Shown here in pieces: positions 21,362 to 33,250 of a stretch of DNA of 64,000 nucleotides. Made by a program: the position numbers and the translations under genes. Every line of letters starts with the position of its first letter. The stretch's first letter is position 1. A model generated the notes under the pieces. The model saw only the letters and a program-made list of their open reading frames with translations. It ran no database searches and was not told the origin of the DNA. Source of the stretch: Pristionchus mayeri (taxonomy: Eukaryota; Nematoda; Chromadorea; Rhabditida; Neodiplogasteridae); assembly GCA_036245805.1 (NCBI GenBank), contig BTRK01000001.1, positions 23,815,087 to 23,879,086 of the forward strand, given 5' to 3'.

Positions 21362-24193
21362 CTTTTGATGTATCTGACAGAGAACATAACTCATGATGAA
21401 TTCTGCCTGCGCCAGTATCTATGTGCATTCGATAGAATGAGAGACAATAGTGATGAAACACCAGCCGAAATAACCGAGTGCACATGCACAAATTTCGTCA
21501 CAATTTCTGCTGTACACACTGAATCAGTTCTCTGACACATATAGTGAAAGTACGGTAGTAGAGACCGCGACGTGCGACTTTCAAGCGTCGCGGCAGGAGT
21601 GAAGTGAGGACGAGGAAGGGGAGTGCGCTTCGCACCCCGGTTCTTCTGGGACAATGCTACCGAAGTTGTAAGTGCCTAAGAAGGCACGATCCTTCCCCCT
21701 CTTCCTTGATCTACTCTTCACTCCAAAATGGAGGTGTGAACTCAGCAAATCAGTAAGCACCGAGCCACTTTAGACCTTGTGTCTAAGTGAGTCTCCTGTT
21801 TCTGACTTCTGATTCGACTCAAATCGAGTTGTTTCACACCTCTATTCCCTTCTACGTCGACCACGGCGCGACTGCAACTTCCTCCACACCAGGTAAACTT
21901 TTTCAAGAGTTCTTTCGTAGACTGCCATATTTCGTCATGTGATCTAACACACTAGCACGATTTCGAAACTTTTGATCTACCTTATAAGAGAAACATGGTG
22001 AAGAAAACATTTGAATGGTCCCCGATATCGAACCACGTTCGGAATACGATTTATTGACTAGTGATATGCCATATCAGTTCGCCTTTTTTGGTGCTTCTAC
22101 TATCAATCTTGAATTATCTGATAGTCTGAATCTACAGTAATCCTGTAGAATTTCTTCATTTATGTCCGCTTTAGAGTATCTACTATAACGTCTATTTGGA
22201 TTCCCTTGTTGATCTAATAGTGTTTTCCTGGGAACCTTCTAGAAAGGACGCGAAGTTTATCCTCGAGTCTGCTGAATTGAGAGAGATGCTCACTTCATTG
22301 GTCCTTTCTGCATGGACTTCTTATCTGACATTCATTTTGCTCTTCACATCGTTTTATCGCTGACTTTCTTACTATGTTTCGCAACCTCTCGCACGAGGCA
22401 TTGGGAGTACGGTATCGCTTTTTGAATCGCCTCTCTTGTTTACCTTCAGTCACCACAGAGAGATGGAAAGTTAAGAGTAGATAGAGTCGATAATAATATG
22501 AGTACTAATTAGAAAAATATATTATCAGGGAAGGGGAGGGGGTAATGACTCATCATTTACTTCTATGGTTTCTACTCCCCCTGATGACTCACAACTGTTG
22601 GCAAGTTGCGTCATTTCTCACGAGGAATTTCGTATTGTTTGTTCAATGTTGTCGAATGTTGGCGGAACATCATTTCCGTTCATTTTGTTTAGCATATTCT
22701 TCTATTCGTATCCAAGCCTTTCGTTCGTGCTATTAACGCGCTGGGATTTAGTGCTCGTGTTTCGGCTCAATTTTATGAATAGGAATAGAAGCATTTCGAA
22801 AGAATGTGATTTCATAGCCTGACGACAGAAGTCGGAAGTAGTCGATTGGGAAAGAGACTGGAAGTGAAAAGGGGAGTCTCGTGTCTCTCTTTATTCCTCA
22901 TCGTATTTCTCTCCCTTCCACTCGTCGAGTTTCGCAACCAGTCCCTCTCGATTCCCTCTCTTCCCCGTATACACGCCATGACTGACGATGCCTTGTGAAA
23001 TCATCGGGAAAGAGGAAAGAACGAAAGGGATCGGGAATCACTGACGTTTGAGAAACGAAAGGGATGTACAATGAAAGTACTCGAGAAGGGATTGTCTGTC
23101 TATCGTGAACTAGGTGCATCGATGGAGAAAAGAAATGAAGAGATGCTCGAGGCGAGATGTTCTGTGTGGTGAATGCTCATCTTTGACGAAACCTGTTCTT
23201 CTCATGCCACTCTCCTCTCTCAGATGTTCTTCCCTCTATCGGAATGGCAAAAAGGGTGCTAACAAAGGGAAATGGTTGGAATAGGTAGTATCGATCTCTC
23301 CTTCAACTCGAAGGTTGCAGTTTGAGTGGATGCGTGTGAGATGGGAGTGATTAGAGCAGCGGCGAGAATAGCACGTGAGAGAAGAGAGGGAAAGGAGAGG
23401 AGAGGCGAATGATGGAGGGATGGCGAAATCGACTGGTTGAGAGAAGAGAGAAGAGAACACAGAGACAAAACAAACCGTTTCAAAAGAATTGGAAGAAGGA
23501 CAGACTGCATTTTGAAATCACCCTTTTCAGTGGCAATTTGTCGTCAATTCGAGAAGATTGAGTAGATTACTTCTCCCTCGTATCAACGTTTCTGAGTTAT
23601 CAGTAATCAGAGATAGGAAAGGTGGTGATAGGAGTATCAGCAACTGTCGTCTTGTTTTGATAGAATACTGACTAGGAGATTGTTGGGCTAAGGATGACGA
23701 AGTATGTGGGTAGTCTGACTAGAAGTGATGCAATATTTCGCTGTCTCGTTTGCTCTCTCTATTCACTCCACTCTCTTCTCTTCCCCTATCTCCTTCTCTC
23801 TCACCCGATTGGGAGTACTCTGAGTGCCGCGTGCGAGCGTGCTCTCTCCGATCGTGCATTTCCCAATCCTCCCTGCTTACTGTCTCCCTCTCTCCTCCCC
23901 CAATGGGGGATGCCCCTGTAGGCTGAAGGGTGACTCGCCATCTGCCTCTCTCTCTTTCATCACTCCCATACACACTCATGAGTCTGTTGCATAAGCTTGC
24001 ACAGGCTGAGAACTCATCGGTGTATATATCGAGGCCCCCGATGACTTCTCCTTATCGCCTTCTCTTCTCTCTGTCCTATTGTCAACCATCTCATTTCTCA
24101 ATCCTTTCCTTCCATACCATACGGTGATCATCACATTCAGTTAAAAAAGTGTTTGATCGATTCTTCTTCCTACCGTAATCTCTGGTTATCAGG
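21362..24193. other. 2.8-kb intergenic region; one hairpin, one possible Cys-rich exon
   Basis: 21379-21534 (+) is open and reads HDEFCLRQYLCAFDR ... ECTCTNF, a possible alternative last exon of the phosphatase or a remnant. About 21727-21845 is an imperfect stem (GGAGGTGTGAACTC / GAGTTGTTTCACACCTC), MITE-like. The remainder shows no gene. Confidence 0.45.
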
Positions 24194-27100
24194 ATGGCGC
24201 CGGGAGTCTCATCATCGTTGGCTGTGGCTCCTGCTCCTACTCCTCTTCCTCTTCTTGCTGATCTCTCTCCCATCCCTTCGATGGGCACTCTTCCCTCCAC
24301 GAGTACTCACTCGTCCCCCCGTATCCCTCTCTCGAGGAAGAGGCCCAATGCTGCCGCCCTTCCCTCCATCGGACTCATCCCTTCCAAGAAGGAGAAACCT
24401 CTCCTCTTCCCCTCTCCCGTTCTCCCTCCTGCGGAAGACTTCGAGAGGAGGAAACGAGAGCGATTCGAGAGTGGTATGTTACAGTCTATCCATTGATTGC
24501 AATTGATGATACAGTAGCTCTAAGCAGTAAACACTTAATTAAATTGTAATTAATATTACCGTATGTTGTTGCAGACAGTAGTTCGCAATCGTCCGTATCA
24601 TCGCAAGGGTCGTCATCTGACGAGAGTTCTTCTACTGGTCTTCTTCCCCGTCATATCATTGATTTCGTGGTCAGCATTCTCTTCTTAGCCTCCATCTTCC
24701 ACTCTCTAGGCTGTACCTTGTGGTGTGTCTTTCGTGTAATTTCGCAATCACTTCCTGCCACGGGGTAGGTCATTTCGACACCAGACGGGTCGATTGAGCA
24801 ATATGACGTATGCTTTTCGAAAATGTGTGGTTGCGTAAGAGTGCGAACGAAAGAGTACACAGTGGTTCAGTGAGCGGTCGACGGAGCAAGCATGGCCCCG
24901 CTCGCTCCCATTGTGCTCCTCTCTCTTCCCTCTCATCCCTCCTCCAGATGCTCCCTGAAGCGTCCCTATCCCCCCTCTTGGTTGCAGTTAGATGAACCCT
25001 CTTCTGCCTCGTCGACTCCTGGTGGAGCTACTCCCCAAGAGCCCCCTGCCAAGCAACTCGCCCTCCCTCACACTGCAGCTGCCACTGCCAGGGAATGCCG
25101 TGCCAACGCCTTCCACGACCAATCCGTGAGCAACGTTTATTTTATATCAATAATATTTATATGTTTCACTTATTCTGAAGTGAGTATTCGATTGCAGGTT
25201 GTTGTGGAGAAGAAGGAAGAATGTGCTCGAGTTTCCTTCATCAGCCCCGAGAAGGCACTCGGACCGTACCTCGAGAGCGGATCTCTGGTGAGCACCTGTC
25301 TTCTTCCTTGCCAGTACAATGCAGCTTTGATGAATGCATGAATGAAGAGTAATCTCTCGCATTTCAGATCAATGGCTACAAAATCATTGGAATGGGCAAA
25401 GACGCGAGTGCCCTCCATCTAGAGACCGGCGAGGTGTACAATGTTCGAGTGAGTGCAACCACATTAATATTACAGACTTCAATATTTAAAACTTATCGCA
25501 AGTTTGAAATATAATTGAATATTTGATTTACAATATTTCGAAATATTATTTACTCGTTGGAGCATGACGCAGAATTGAGTGTCCTGATTAGGAAATATTT
25601 CGATTGCAAATGTTTTTGTTTCAGTTGATCACTGAGAAGGAATTCCAAACAACTGTGCAAGTCGCGGAGAGACTGGAGATGGCTCACGAAATGTGCAAGG
25701 AAGAAGAATGGGACATCGATGAATTGAGGTGAGCATCACTCATCCAGAAGTAATCTTCCTGTGTACGGTAGTGGCATGGAGTGATCTTTGATCTCTTGCA
25801 GTGAAGCAGTGCTTCCCTCGGAGGCCGAAGTGGTGGAGCAAGATCTGGGAGAGAAGGGACGACGATTCATTCTCTTCGCCCCCTTCGAGTACTCCAATCT
25901 GCACGTGATGGCCTCCAACACGAGTGCCTCGAGTCAGTTTGGACTGCCAGAAGAGAAAGTGGCCTCGTACTTCAAGCAGGTCAGTGCAATCACCACTTCT
26001 TCTATATTCTAATATAAATTTAAACAAGATATTACTGGTATCTTTTTAAGATAGCGGGTCTGATGGCCTTCTGCCACCAGATTGGAATCGTAGTGAGGGA
26101 TCTCAAACCGAGGAAACTCGTGTTCGCCAATCAGAGTCAGACTAAGATCAGGTGAGGGATGGGAAATGATGATGAAAGAGGAGAAGAGTGGGAGGGAAGA
26201 GGAAGACAGAGGGTGGTGATGAAATGACCAGTTGACCCCCTCGTGATTATGAAAGGGTAGGGGACTATTGATGCATGGCTGTAAGGGGATGATAATGGTG
26301 CAATGGCAGACTCTCGGATGTCTTCGATGTAGCAGTGTGTGACAGTGTAAGCGACGACTTGTTCACGGAGAAGTTCGGCAGTCCTGCCTACATTCCTCCC
26401 GAGGTATGCCAACGAGAAGGGAAGATCGATACTCATCCCCTACCGTACCCTCAGGTGCTCGCTGCTCGCTCCAATGGATTCGCGGGCAGACCAGCCGATG
26501 TGTGGGGTCTGGGCGTACTCACTTTCCTTCTTCTGTCAGGTGAGAATCGATGGAATTATAGTGTGCAAAGAGGTCATGATTATGAAATGGGTTTACTACT
26601 TTCTCAGATCGAGTGCCTAATGTCTTATTGTTTAGGGAAGTATCCGTTCTACGACTCTAATCCCCGCGGAGTCTTCAAGAAGATTCGTCGTGCTCACGTG
26701 TGCTTCCCCTCTGGACTGATTCTATCCCGATCTGCCAGAGAAATCGTCCATTGCATGCTGAAGAAGAGACCCGCTGATAGACCTGACGCCGCCCTACTAG
26801 CACAGATACCATGGTTAGTTGGAAGGGGAGGGGATGAAGTGTGTAGGAGGAAGTCAATATTATGATTGAGTTGTTAACTGGGAGTGTTGCAGGGTGACAG
26901 TGAAGGATTGTGCGGCGACGTTGCGTGAACGGGCGAACCACATGATCTCCCCCCAGATGAGCAGTCTGACGTCACTCAGAAGACAACGACCAGTCATCAT
27001 CCCCTCTTCCGTCAGTTCACACATTTATTGATTTTCTCCCTGATACTTGATGAGAGGAATAGGGATTGGAAGGGGATGGAATGGGTAGATGTGAAGAGTG

Positions 27101-27627
27101 TTGCATTGCAGGACGTACTCTCGGAGCAAGAAGTGCCCGAGACGGGACTGAGGGTGACCGACGAGGGAATCTACGTGAGGAACACTCGGAGAGGAACGGG
27201 AGCAGTTCCCCCCGAGGGAGAGATGACTGTGCCCTCCCCCCTCCCTCGCACGCGCTTCCCCATCAATGAATGGCCTTATGCGGTGAGAGGAAGGGAGAGA
27301 AGGGAGAAGAATATGAATGTACACTCAAATACTCAATAATGCACCACTCCTTGTATTCTCGTATCGAGAAGAGCAATAAAGAGTATCATTTACTCAATAG
27401 TCTTGAGTAGAATATACATAGTAGATAGACAATTGAGGGAGGGGGTATCTCAGTATGGTCGAATATCAACGGTATCTCTTCAGAGTGAGATGGAAGCCCG
27501 ATTGGCGATCGAGTCTCGTCTTCCTCGTCGAGATGGCCTCTCCTCCCTTCCCACACTCTCTCACGAATCAATCGATGGACGACCTCTCACTGAGATTGCT
27601 CGACAAGCAGCCCATTTGAGGATATGA
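24194..27627 (+). CDS. Tribbles/NIPI-3-type pseudokinase
   Basis: Starts MAPGVSSSLAVAPAPT with a Ser/Pro-rich N-terminus, then a kinase fold. The ATP Lys position is lost (ALHLETGEVYNVR instead of VAIK). The catalytic loop is VVRDLKPRKLVF (HRD changed to VRD, Lys-Asn pattern as in Tribbles), and DFG is replaced by LSDVFDVAV. The APE region is FGSPAYIPPE, followed by DVWGLGVLTFLLLSGKYPF and RPDAALLAQIPWV. The missing metal-binding DFG and the RDLK-x-RK-(F/L)VF signature are Tribbles hallmarks. Tribbles proteins are scaffolds that recruit substrates such as C/EBP factors to ubiquitin ligases; worm NIPI-3 acts in immune and stress gene control. A C-terminal tail (DVLSEQEVPETGL onward) extends to 27627. 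Twelve or more exons; the intron at 25733-25800 holds GATCTTTGATC. Confidence 0.88.
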
Positions 27628-28875
27628 GGGTATACTCGAGTAGAGTGACCTTCCCTCATTTCCCCGGTGAGCCCCCCCCCCCCCTCCCCTCCCTCCCTTT
27701 TCTACCAGAGTTTATTTACAGATCTTAATTCGTAGCATTCACACTCTTTTCTCATATAATTCTCTGTTTTATCGGGTGTACCATCGAAAGAGCGATGCAA
27801 GTGAGAGAGAAGGCCAGTCTAAAAGATTGGCTCCTAGCATACTGTATCTAAGAACTCGCACTAGTTTGAATCTGTGTTATATACAGTAACCCTCGCTTAT
27901 CCCTTCCGACTGGCCATATTAGGTTCACTTTTTAAATTTTTATACACAGATTCTATATATAGAGGAGCTATTACAGGATAATTTATGATATATCTCTCAT
28001 CACTTACTCGAGTATTAATTTCCTGTTCAATATTCTCTGTTATATATGTGTCTTCTTCATTCACTGTCCTTGATAGTTTGTGATTAGACCTTACCGTATC
28101 TAGTTTACTTGAATAACCTCATTCCAACTTCTATCAATCATTAACTGCGTAACCTCATTACATTTTCCTTCCCGAGTGTCACAATCTACTAGAATTGATT
28201 GCAGATCAGGTTGTAGTATCTACAGTACCCTTGATCCCCTCCTCCCATCTCGTCCTAATCTAGTCTCTTCTCTCCTCTCTCTTCTCTCCTTCGACAGCCT
28301 TAGACTCCGCTAGACACGGCGATTCCCGTGTGCACAAGAGAGTACAAATTCCCCCACTGGTTCATCCTTCCCATTCTATTAATCGATTGGTAAACCAGTG
28401 ATCAGTACCTTCTCTCGGGTATACGGTAGTCGGCTACGGCTCGTGTTCTTTGGTCTCATGCCTTGTCTCGCAAATTAATATCGATTGTCGAATTACCGTA
28501 CTCCGCGGGGTCCTGCCGTGATCCCAACGGGAATGTGGTATCGATCAATCGGTATTGACCTTTTGATTCTTTTGTTTTACTACAGTTTTTGAATTGATTA
28601 AAAATCATTCTCATGTTTGTCAAATCAGTTTCGGGATTCATGTAAATATTAATCGGTTACACAGTCAACAAAAAATAAAGATTTTTTTGAAAATTGTTGT
28701 TCACGCAGTATGAGTAACATTTCTCGTAAATATATTTCATGAAAGGTAGTCACACATGTGGAATCGGAATGGATGAAATATTTCAATGAGAAATTAGTAT
28801 TTAGCTAAACAAAATGAGAAGTTGGCTGATTAGCCCTCTTTCTCTACTGATCTCTATTGCTTTGCAGTAGTGTTG
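27628..28875. other. Intergenic, no gene seen
   Basis: 1.25 kb, AT-rich, with several TACCGTA/TACGGTA words (about 28093, 28420, 28494) and a C-run near 27670. No exon or RNA gene supported. Confidence 0.5.
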
Positions 28876-29355
28876 ATGGCTCCCTCCTCTAGTTACCCAT
28901 CGTTCAAAGAATATGCAGAAGCACAGAAGGAGGCCGGGAGTTGTGCGGAGGATTTCAAGGTAGATCAACGGACCTTTCTAGACTACAGTATCCCTTAAGG
29001 CGACGATGAAAACGTCTTTCAAGTGGGGGCTCGGCATAGGAGTGCCATTCGGGTTCTACTGCTCACACAGGTACGGTAGTCAATTTGATTATTGGAACGA
29101 ATGAGTGAGGAGAAAGATGACTTCGAATCAAGAATATATTTACCAATGATACTTTGATAATTCTCGGTGGCGGCTGTTCAACAGTTCCCCTGAGTAAGGC
29201 GTAGATTGATGATTGATCGTCCATTCAGAATGGGCCATCGTCGACCTCTCGCACTCGCTCGCTATTCCGTCCCCGTTTGTCTCACCACGATGGTTGGCTT
29301 CAGTGCCCTCGGTCTCATCGGCTCGGTTTATAACTGCCTGCGGATAAAAATGTGA
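28876..29355 (+). CDS. Small two-helix membrane protein, unknown
   Basis: Three exons give about 93 residues: MAPSSSYPSFKEYAEAQKEA, FKATMKTSFKWGLGIGVPFG, then CLTTMVGFSALGLIGSVYNC and a basic end LRIKM. Two hydrophobic segments separated by a basic loop (HRMGHRRPLALARYS) suggest a hairpin in a membrane, perhaps mitochondrial given size and charge. No cleavable signal peptide. I do not recognise the family. Splice phases are consistent, and an AATAAA lies about 60 bases past the stop. Confidence 0.7.
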
Positions 29356-29541
29356 AGAGACGGTTGAATAGGTATTTCGTAGAGTTGTTCTTTTGTTGAT
29401 CTCGTTGTTAATTCAATAAAGATTATTTGCATTCCACTTTGCATACCTTCAATTCACAATTAGTCTCGCCCTTCTCCATTCATTCATCACTCGATCTCTC
29501 TTTCCGGTTCTCCTTCGTCCTCCAATGTCCCATTGATTCAC

Positions 29542-31649
29542 ATGAGCAACGAGAATACTGCCTTCAATGATGGACTGTCCGGTGTTATGTCAGTTTCCCT
29601 ACCGTATTCTCTTGCCTCTATCGTTTCATAATGCTTCTACCGTATCCTCTTCAGCACCAGACTCGATGCTTCCTTCGCTGGCTCGGAAATTACTGAGATA
29701 ACGATGCTGCAACAGCAAGAAGTCACTCTCAAACTGGCCAACCTCACGGGCAAGGTCTGATAAGGGAGATCGCTACTCACTTACAGTCCCCCGATACTTT
29801 ACGATACCGTAATCTCAGGATGTCCGCACAATTGTGTTTGGCAAGAAGGAGTTCATAGTGGAGGATATCGGCACTCCTACATCGGCAATCATCAATAAGC
29901 ACTTTATGGTCGGAGACGTGATTACTAAGGCACGGTTGTGGATTACGGTAGGATAAGGAAACCAATACTTGAAGGTGAACGGAAAAGTTGTCGAGCCTCA
30001 TGCATTAATCAACCATATGTTGATCGCAATGAACGTGGTGAGGAAGGAGGAGTACGGTAACCGTGATGAGTACTAGAGTTTGAAATGTAACGCTACCCGG
30101 GATACTTGTGACACGAGAGCGCAGAATGATCAGGAGGGGAGGAATGAATTACCCGCAAATTCTGTTCAATTACCCGGGATAGTTGGATGCAAATCGCAAT
30201 TTCGCATCATTTCTGCACACTTTTGCGAAGAGGGATGGTCATTGAACTATCCCGGGTAATGGGCTTATTATTATTCACTATCCCGGGTAATTCTCATTCG
30301 TCGCCATTCATCTTGATTACCGGTCGGGTCCGAATTACCCGCCCCGAATTAAAATCTCTAATGAGTACTGTACCCATTCAGGCTACGGTGGTCCTCAAGC
30401 GACGTGCATACGCTTCCGTGCCGGAGGAGGCGCGATTACGCAACATATTGGCAGAAGTAGGAGGAATATTGATTGGACCTACTACCGTTTCCTTGACAGT
30501 ACTCGCAAACTCGACTGAAAGGATTCGCTTACCAAGTGATCACGTGCAACAAAATGAGCGTGCGACAAGAAAAATTGGTCAAGAGCACTTTCGGATTCCA
30601 CGCTGTCGTCCTGGGTGGAAAATTCGTCGTCGTGAAAGTACGGTAACTCCTCCTTAAGAATGCAGTTTAGGAAGTAGTGTATCCGTCTACTAGGGTGGTC
30701 CTTTGAGATGGCAGAGCACTCAGTGGCAGAGAAGTTCTTCTCGATTGGGGATGCTTTACTCGATCTGAATGGAATGCCCTTTCGACCATTAGACAGCAAG
30801 GAGACCAACCTCAGTCTCATCAACAAAGCCTTCCTTAAGTAAGTCCCTCGTGATCTTTGATCTCTCCGTCCCTCTACAGGACCGGGGAGATATCCATCCT
30901 CATCGAACGTCCAGTGACTGCAAAAGCACGGAAAGAAGCGTGTGTGAGGATGAAGAATTACCTGGTGAGAAGGAGGAAGAAGAAGGAAGGGGAGGAGCCA
31001 TCTCCCTCCCTGAAGGTCCCTCCAGACTACGAACCAAAGATGACCAAAGATGCTGCGGAGATTGGAGCAAAAGCAGCCAAATACCATGGGACGTTATGGA
31101 AGTGAGTGAGAGGATGAGTAAGAGAGAGATTGCCTCCTTCAGACGAATTACTCCCGTCGGCATCGTCAACTTAGGACATAAAGCATCGCCTAAGAAGAGA
31201 TCGAAGAAGAGTGATAAGAAGAAGAAGGGAGAGAAGGATGATGACGGTGAGGAGAAGGGAAGGACGAGAGATGAGGAAGGAATTGCAGTCAAGTCGACCC
31301 TAATCTCGAACACGGCATCGACTATTGCTGGTCGAGTCTCCATCGATCCGAAGAAGAACTTCGCAGAGATCGTATCTGACACGACGGATCTGTCGGAGTT
31401 GGAGGTGAGAGGGGGGAGAAGATGAGTAGTGATGCCCTCCCTTTGCAGTCAGTGGGACCTCGATACAGCGAAGAGTCGACGGAGAAAGACGAAGTGAGGA
31501 GGGAAGAAGGGATTGAGAGGGAGGAAGTGATTGCAGAAGAGAACGAGGAAGGGAACTTCCCTTCTCTCCTTCCTCATGAATTGAAGAGAGAAGAGAGAAG
31601 AACAACAACTATTGATAACAAACATTTTACTGATTTCTCGTGCAATTGA
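29542..31649 (+). CDS. Tandem PDZ-domain protein (SMZ-like nematode family)
   Basis: Starts MSNENTAFNDGLSG. PDZ 1 includes EVTLKLANLTGKDVRTIVFG and GDVITKVNGKVVEPHALINHM. PDZ 2 includes STFGFHAVVLGGKFVVVKGW, SVAEKFFSIGDALLDLNG and TGEISILIERPV. A basic/acidic Lys-Glu-rich tail (SPKKRSKKSDKKKKGEK) runs to the stop at 31649. The carboxylate loop G-F/L-G-F is degenerate. Nematode proteins with this two-PDZ layout include sperm-enriched SMZ-1/2, so a germline adaptor role is plausible but inferred. The third intron seems to use a GC donor (AAG|gcacgg). The fourth intron is unusually long and holds the palindromic repeat at 30090-30350. The gene converges with the minus-strand QSOX gene 267 bases away. 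Confidence 0.82.
30090..30350. repeat. Palindromic CCCGGG-rich element in PDZ intron
   Basis: Repeated words AATTACCCGGGATAGTT and complements (30093, about 30169, 30245, 30278, plus partial AATTACCCG at 30150 and 30335) give several alternative stems. It accounts for most of an intron far longer than its neighbours, so it is likely a MITE-like insertion. Confidence 0.7.
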
Positions 31650-31915
31650 ACATCGCAAATTCAATAATAATATTAGTGGCAAGCTATGCTGATTGAATCG
31701 AGTAGAGAGAAAGAGCGCGAGAGAGAGAGAGCTATGGAAATTAACACGAAGGAATCTAATCGATTATTACTACTGTATGGAACGAATGGGAGGCACCGTA
31801 TTATGATCTACTTAGTAGATTCGGAAACGAAAGGAATATTAGAGGAGGAAGTGGAAGAGTGCTTCTATGGAGAGTTGTCATGGATTGGAAATGATCTTTG
31901 ATCTACTCTATTGAT

Positions 31916-32618
31916 CTACTTCTTGTTTCCGTTAGCCTTCTCGACTGGGGCAGTGTATGGTTTGATATCGGAGTAGTAGGAAAGGAGGAAGGGCTTGATG
32001 GAGGACTCGTCCGATGCCGTGCAATTGTTGCAGAGGAATCGGGCAGGGAACTGAATGGAGATTGGAGGGAAAGGGGGGAAGGGGAGGATTACCTGATACT
32101 TGAGGAACTGCGGGTCTTCAGTGTCTCGTCCCTTCAATCGGGCATTCACGATGTTATGTGCCTTCCAGAGATAGAGGAAGACGTCGTCGAATCGCTTCGC
32201 CTGAGAGGGATCCCTTCACTCCCCCTTCCCCCCCCCCCCCTCCCTCACCTCCAATTCGATGGGGAAAGTGCGAGTGGTCATCTTGACGAAGTGATCTCTG
32301 CAGTGGATGCATCCGAAGAAGTGCTCGACCCAAGCACGAATCGAAGAGAGAAGAGGGAGAGGAGACGCGTTGCTGGCTGCAATCAAGAAGAGGACTCAAT
32401 CAATCGCAGAGAGTCCGTCTCTTCCTCCATCATTCAGTTGATACTCATCGACCCCTCTCACTTCCCTACTGGTCATTGAAGGTCACGCCTCTCTCGTGGT
32501 TCAATCCTCCTCTCTCATTCACTCACCATTGTTGCCCTGTTTGTATGCATTGACGGAAAGAGAGTGGAAAGTCGTCCAGAGACCACACGAATAACCCCGA
32601 AGTTGACGAGTTGAACCC
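31916..32618 (-). CDS. QSOX-type sulfhydryl oxidase, C-terminal Erv domain (5' part missing)
   Basis: Four in-phase exons on the minus strand encode the Erv/ALR half of quiescin sulfhydryl oxidase: QLRGYSCGLWTTFHSLSVNA, WVEHFFGCIHCRDHFVKM (the redox CxxC), LWKAHNIVNARLKGRDTEDP (the flavin-contact W..HN.VN signature) and the terminal CNNC. It ends KKANGNKK-like before the stop at 31916. QSOX enzymes oxidise thiols of secretory proteins to disulfides with FAD and oxygen in the ER/Golgi or outside the cell. The thioredoxin half and start codon must lie beyond 32618, in the N gap, the polypurine tract or further. I could not connect it to the exons at 35545-36119. Partial only because of the assembly. 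Confidence 0.9.
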
Positions 32619-32750
32619 CTGAAGGGAAGAGATGAAGAGGAAGAGGAAAGAGAGCGAGAGACTACGGTATACTTTTCGCATTTCTTCACTTAGTAATGAA
32701 GAGTGCTCGACCTCCCGCCTCACCTTTCTATCTACTAGAGGATAGAAAAC

Positions 32751-33250
32751 NNNNNNNNNNNNNNNNNNNNNNNNNNNNNNNNNNNNNNNNNNNNNNNNNN
32801 NNNNNNNNNNNNNNNNNNNNNNNNNNNNNNNNNNNNNNNNNNNNNNNNNNNNNNNNNNNNNNNNNNNNNNNNNNNNNNNNNNNNNNNNNNNNNNNNNNNN
32901 NNNNNNNNNNNNNNNNNNNNNNNNNNNNNNNNNNNNNNNNNNNNNNNNNNNNNNNNNNNNNNNNNNNNNNNNNNNNNNNNNNNNNNNNNNNNNNNNNNNN
33001 NNNNNNNNNNNNNNNNNNNNNNNNNNNNNNNNNNNNNNNNNNNNNNNNNNNNNNNNNNNNNNNNNNNNNNNNNNNNNNNNNNNNNNNNNNNNNNNNNNNN
33101 NNNNNNNNNNNNNNNNNNNNNNNNNNNNNNNNNNNNNNNNNNNNNNNNNNNNNNNNNNNNNNNNNNNNNNNNNNNNNNNNNNNNNNNNNNNNNNNNNNNN
33201 NNNNNNNNNNNNNNNNNNNNNNNNNNNNNNNNNNNNNNNNNNNNNNNNNN
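32751..33250. other. Assembly gap of exactly 500 N
   Basis: A run of 500 N, a conventional placeholder rather than a measured length. It abuts the polypurine tract, which is the likely reason the assembly broke. Confidence 1.
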
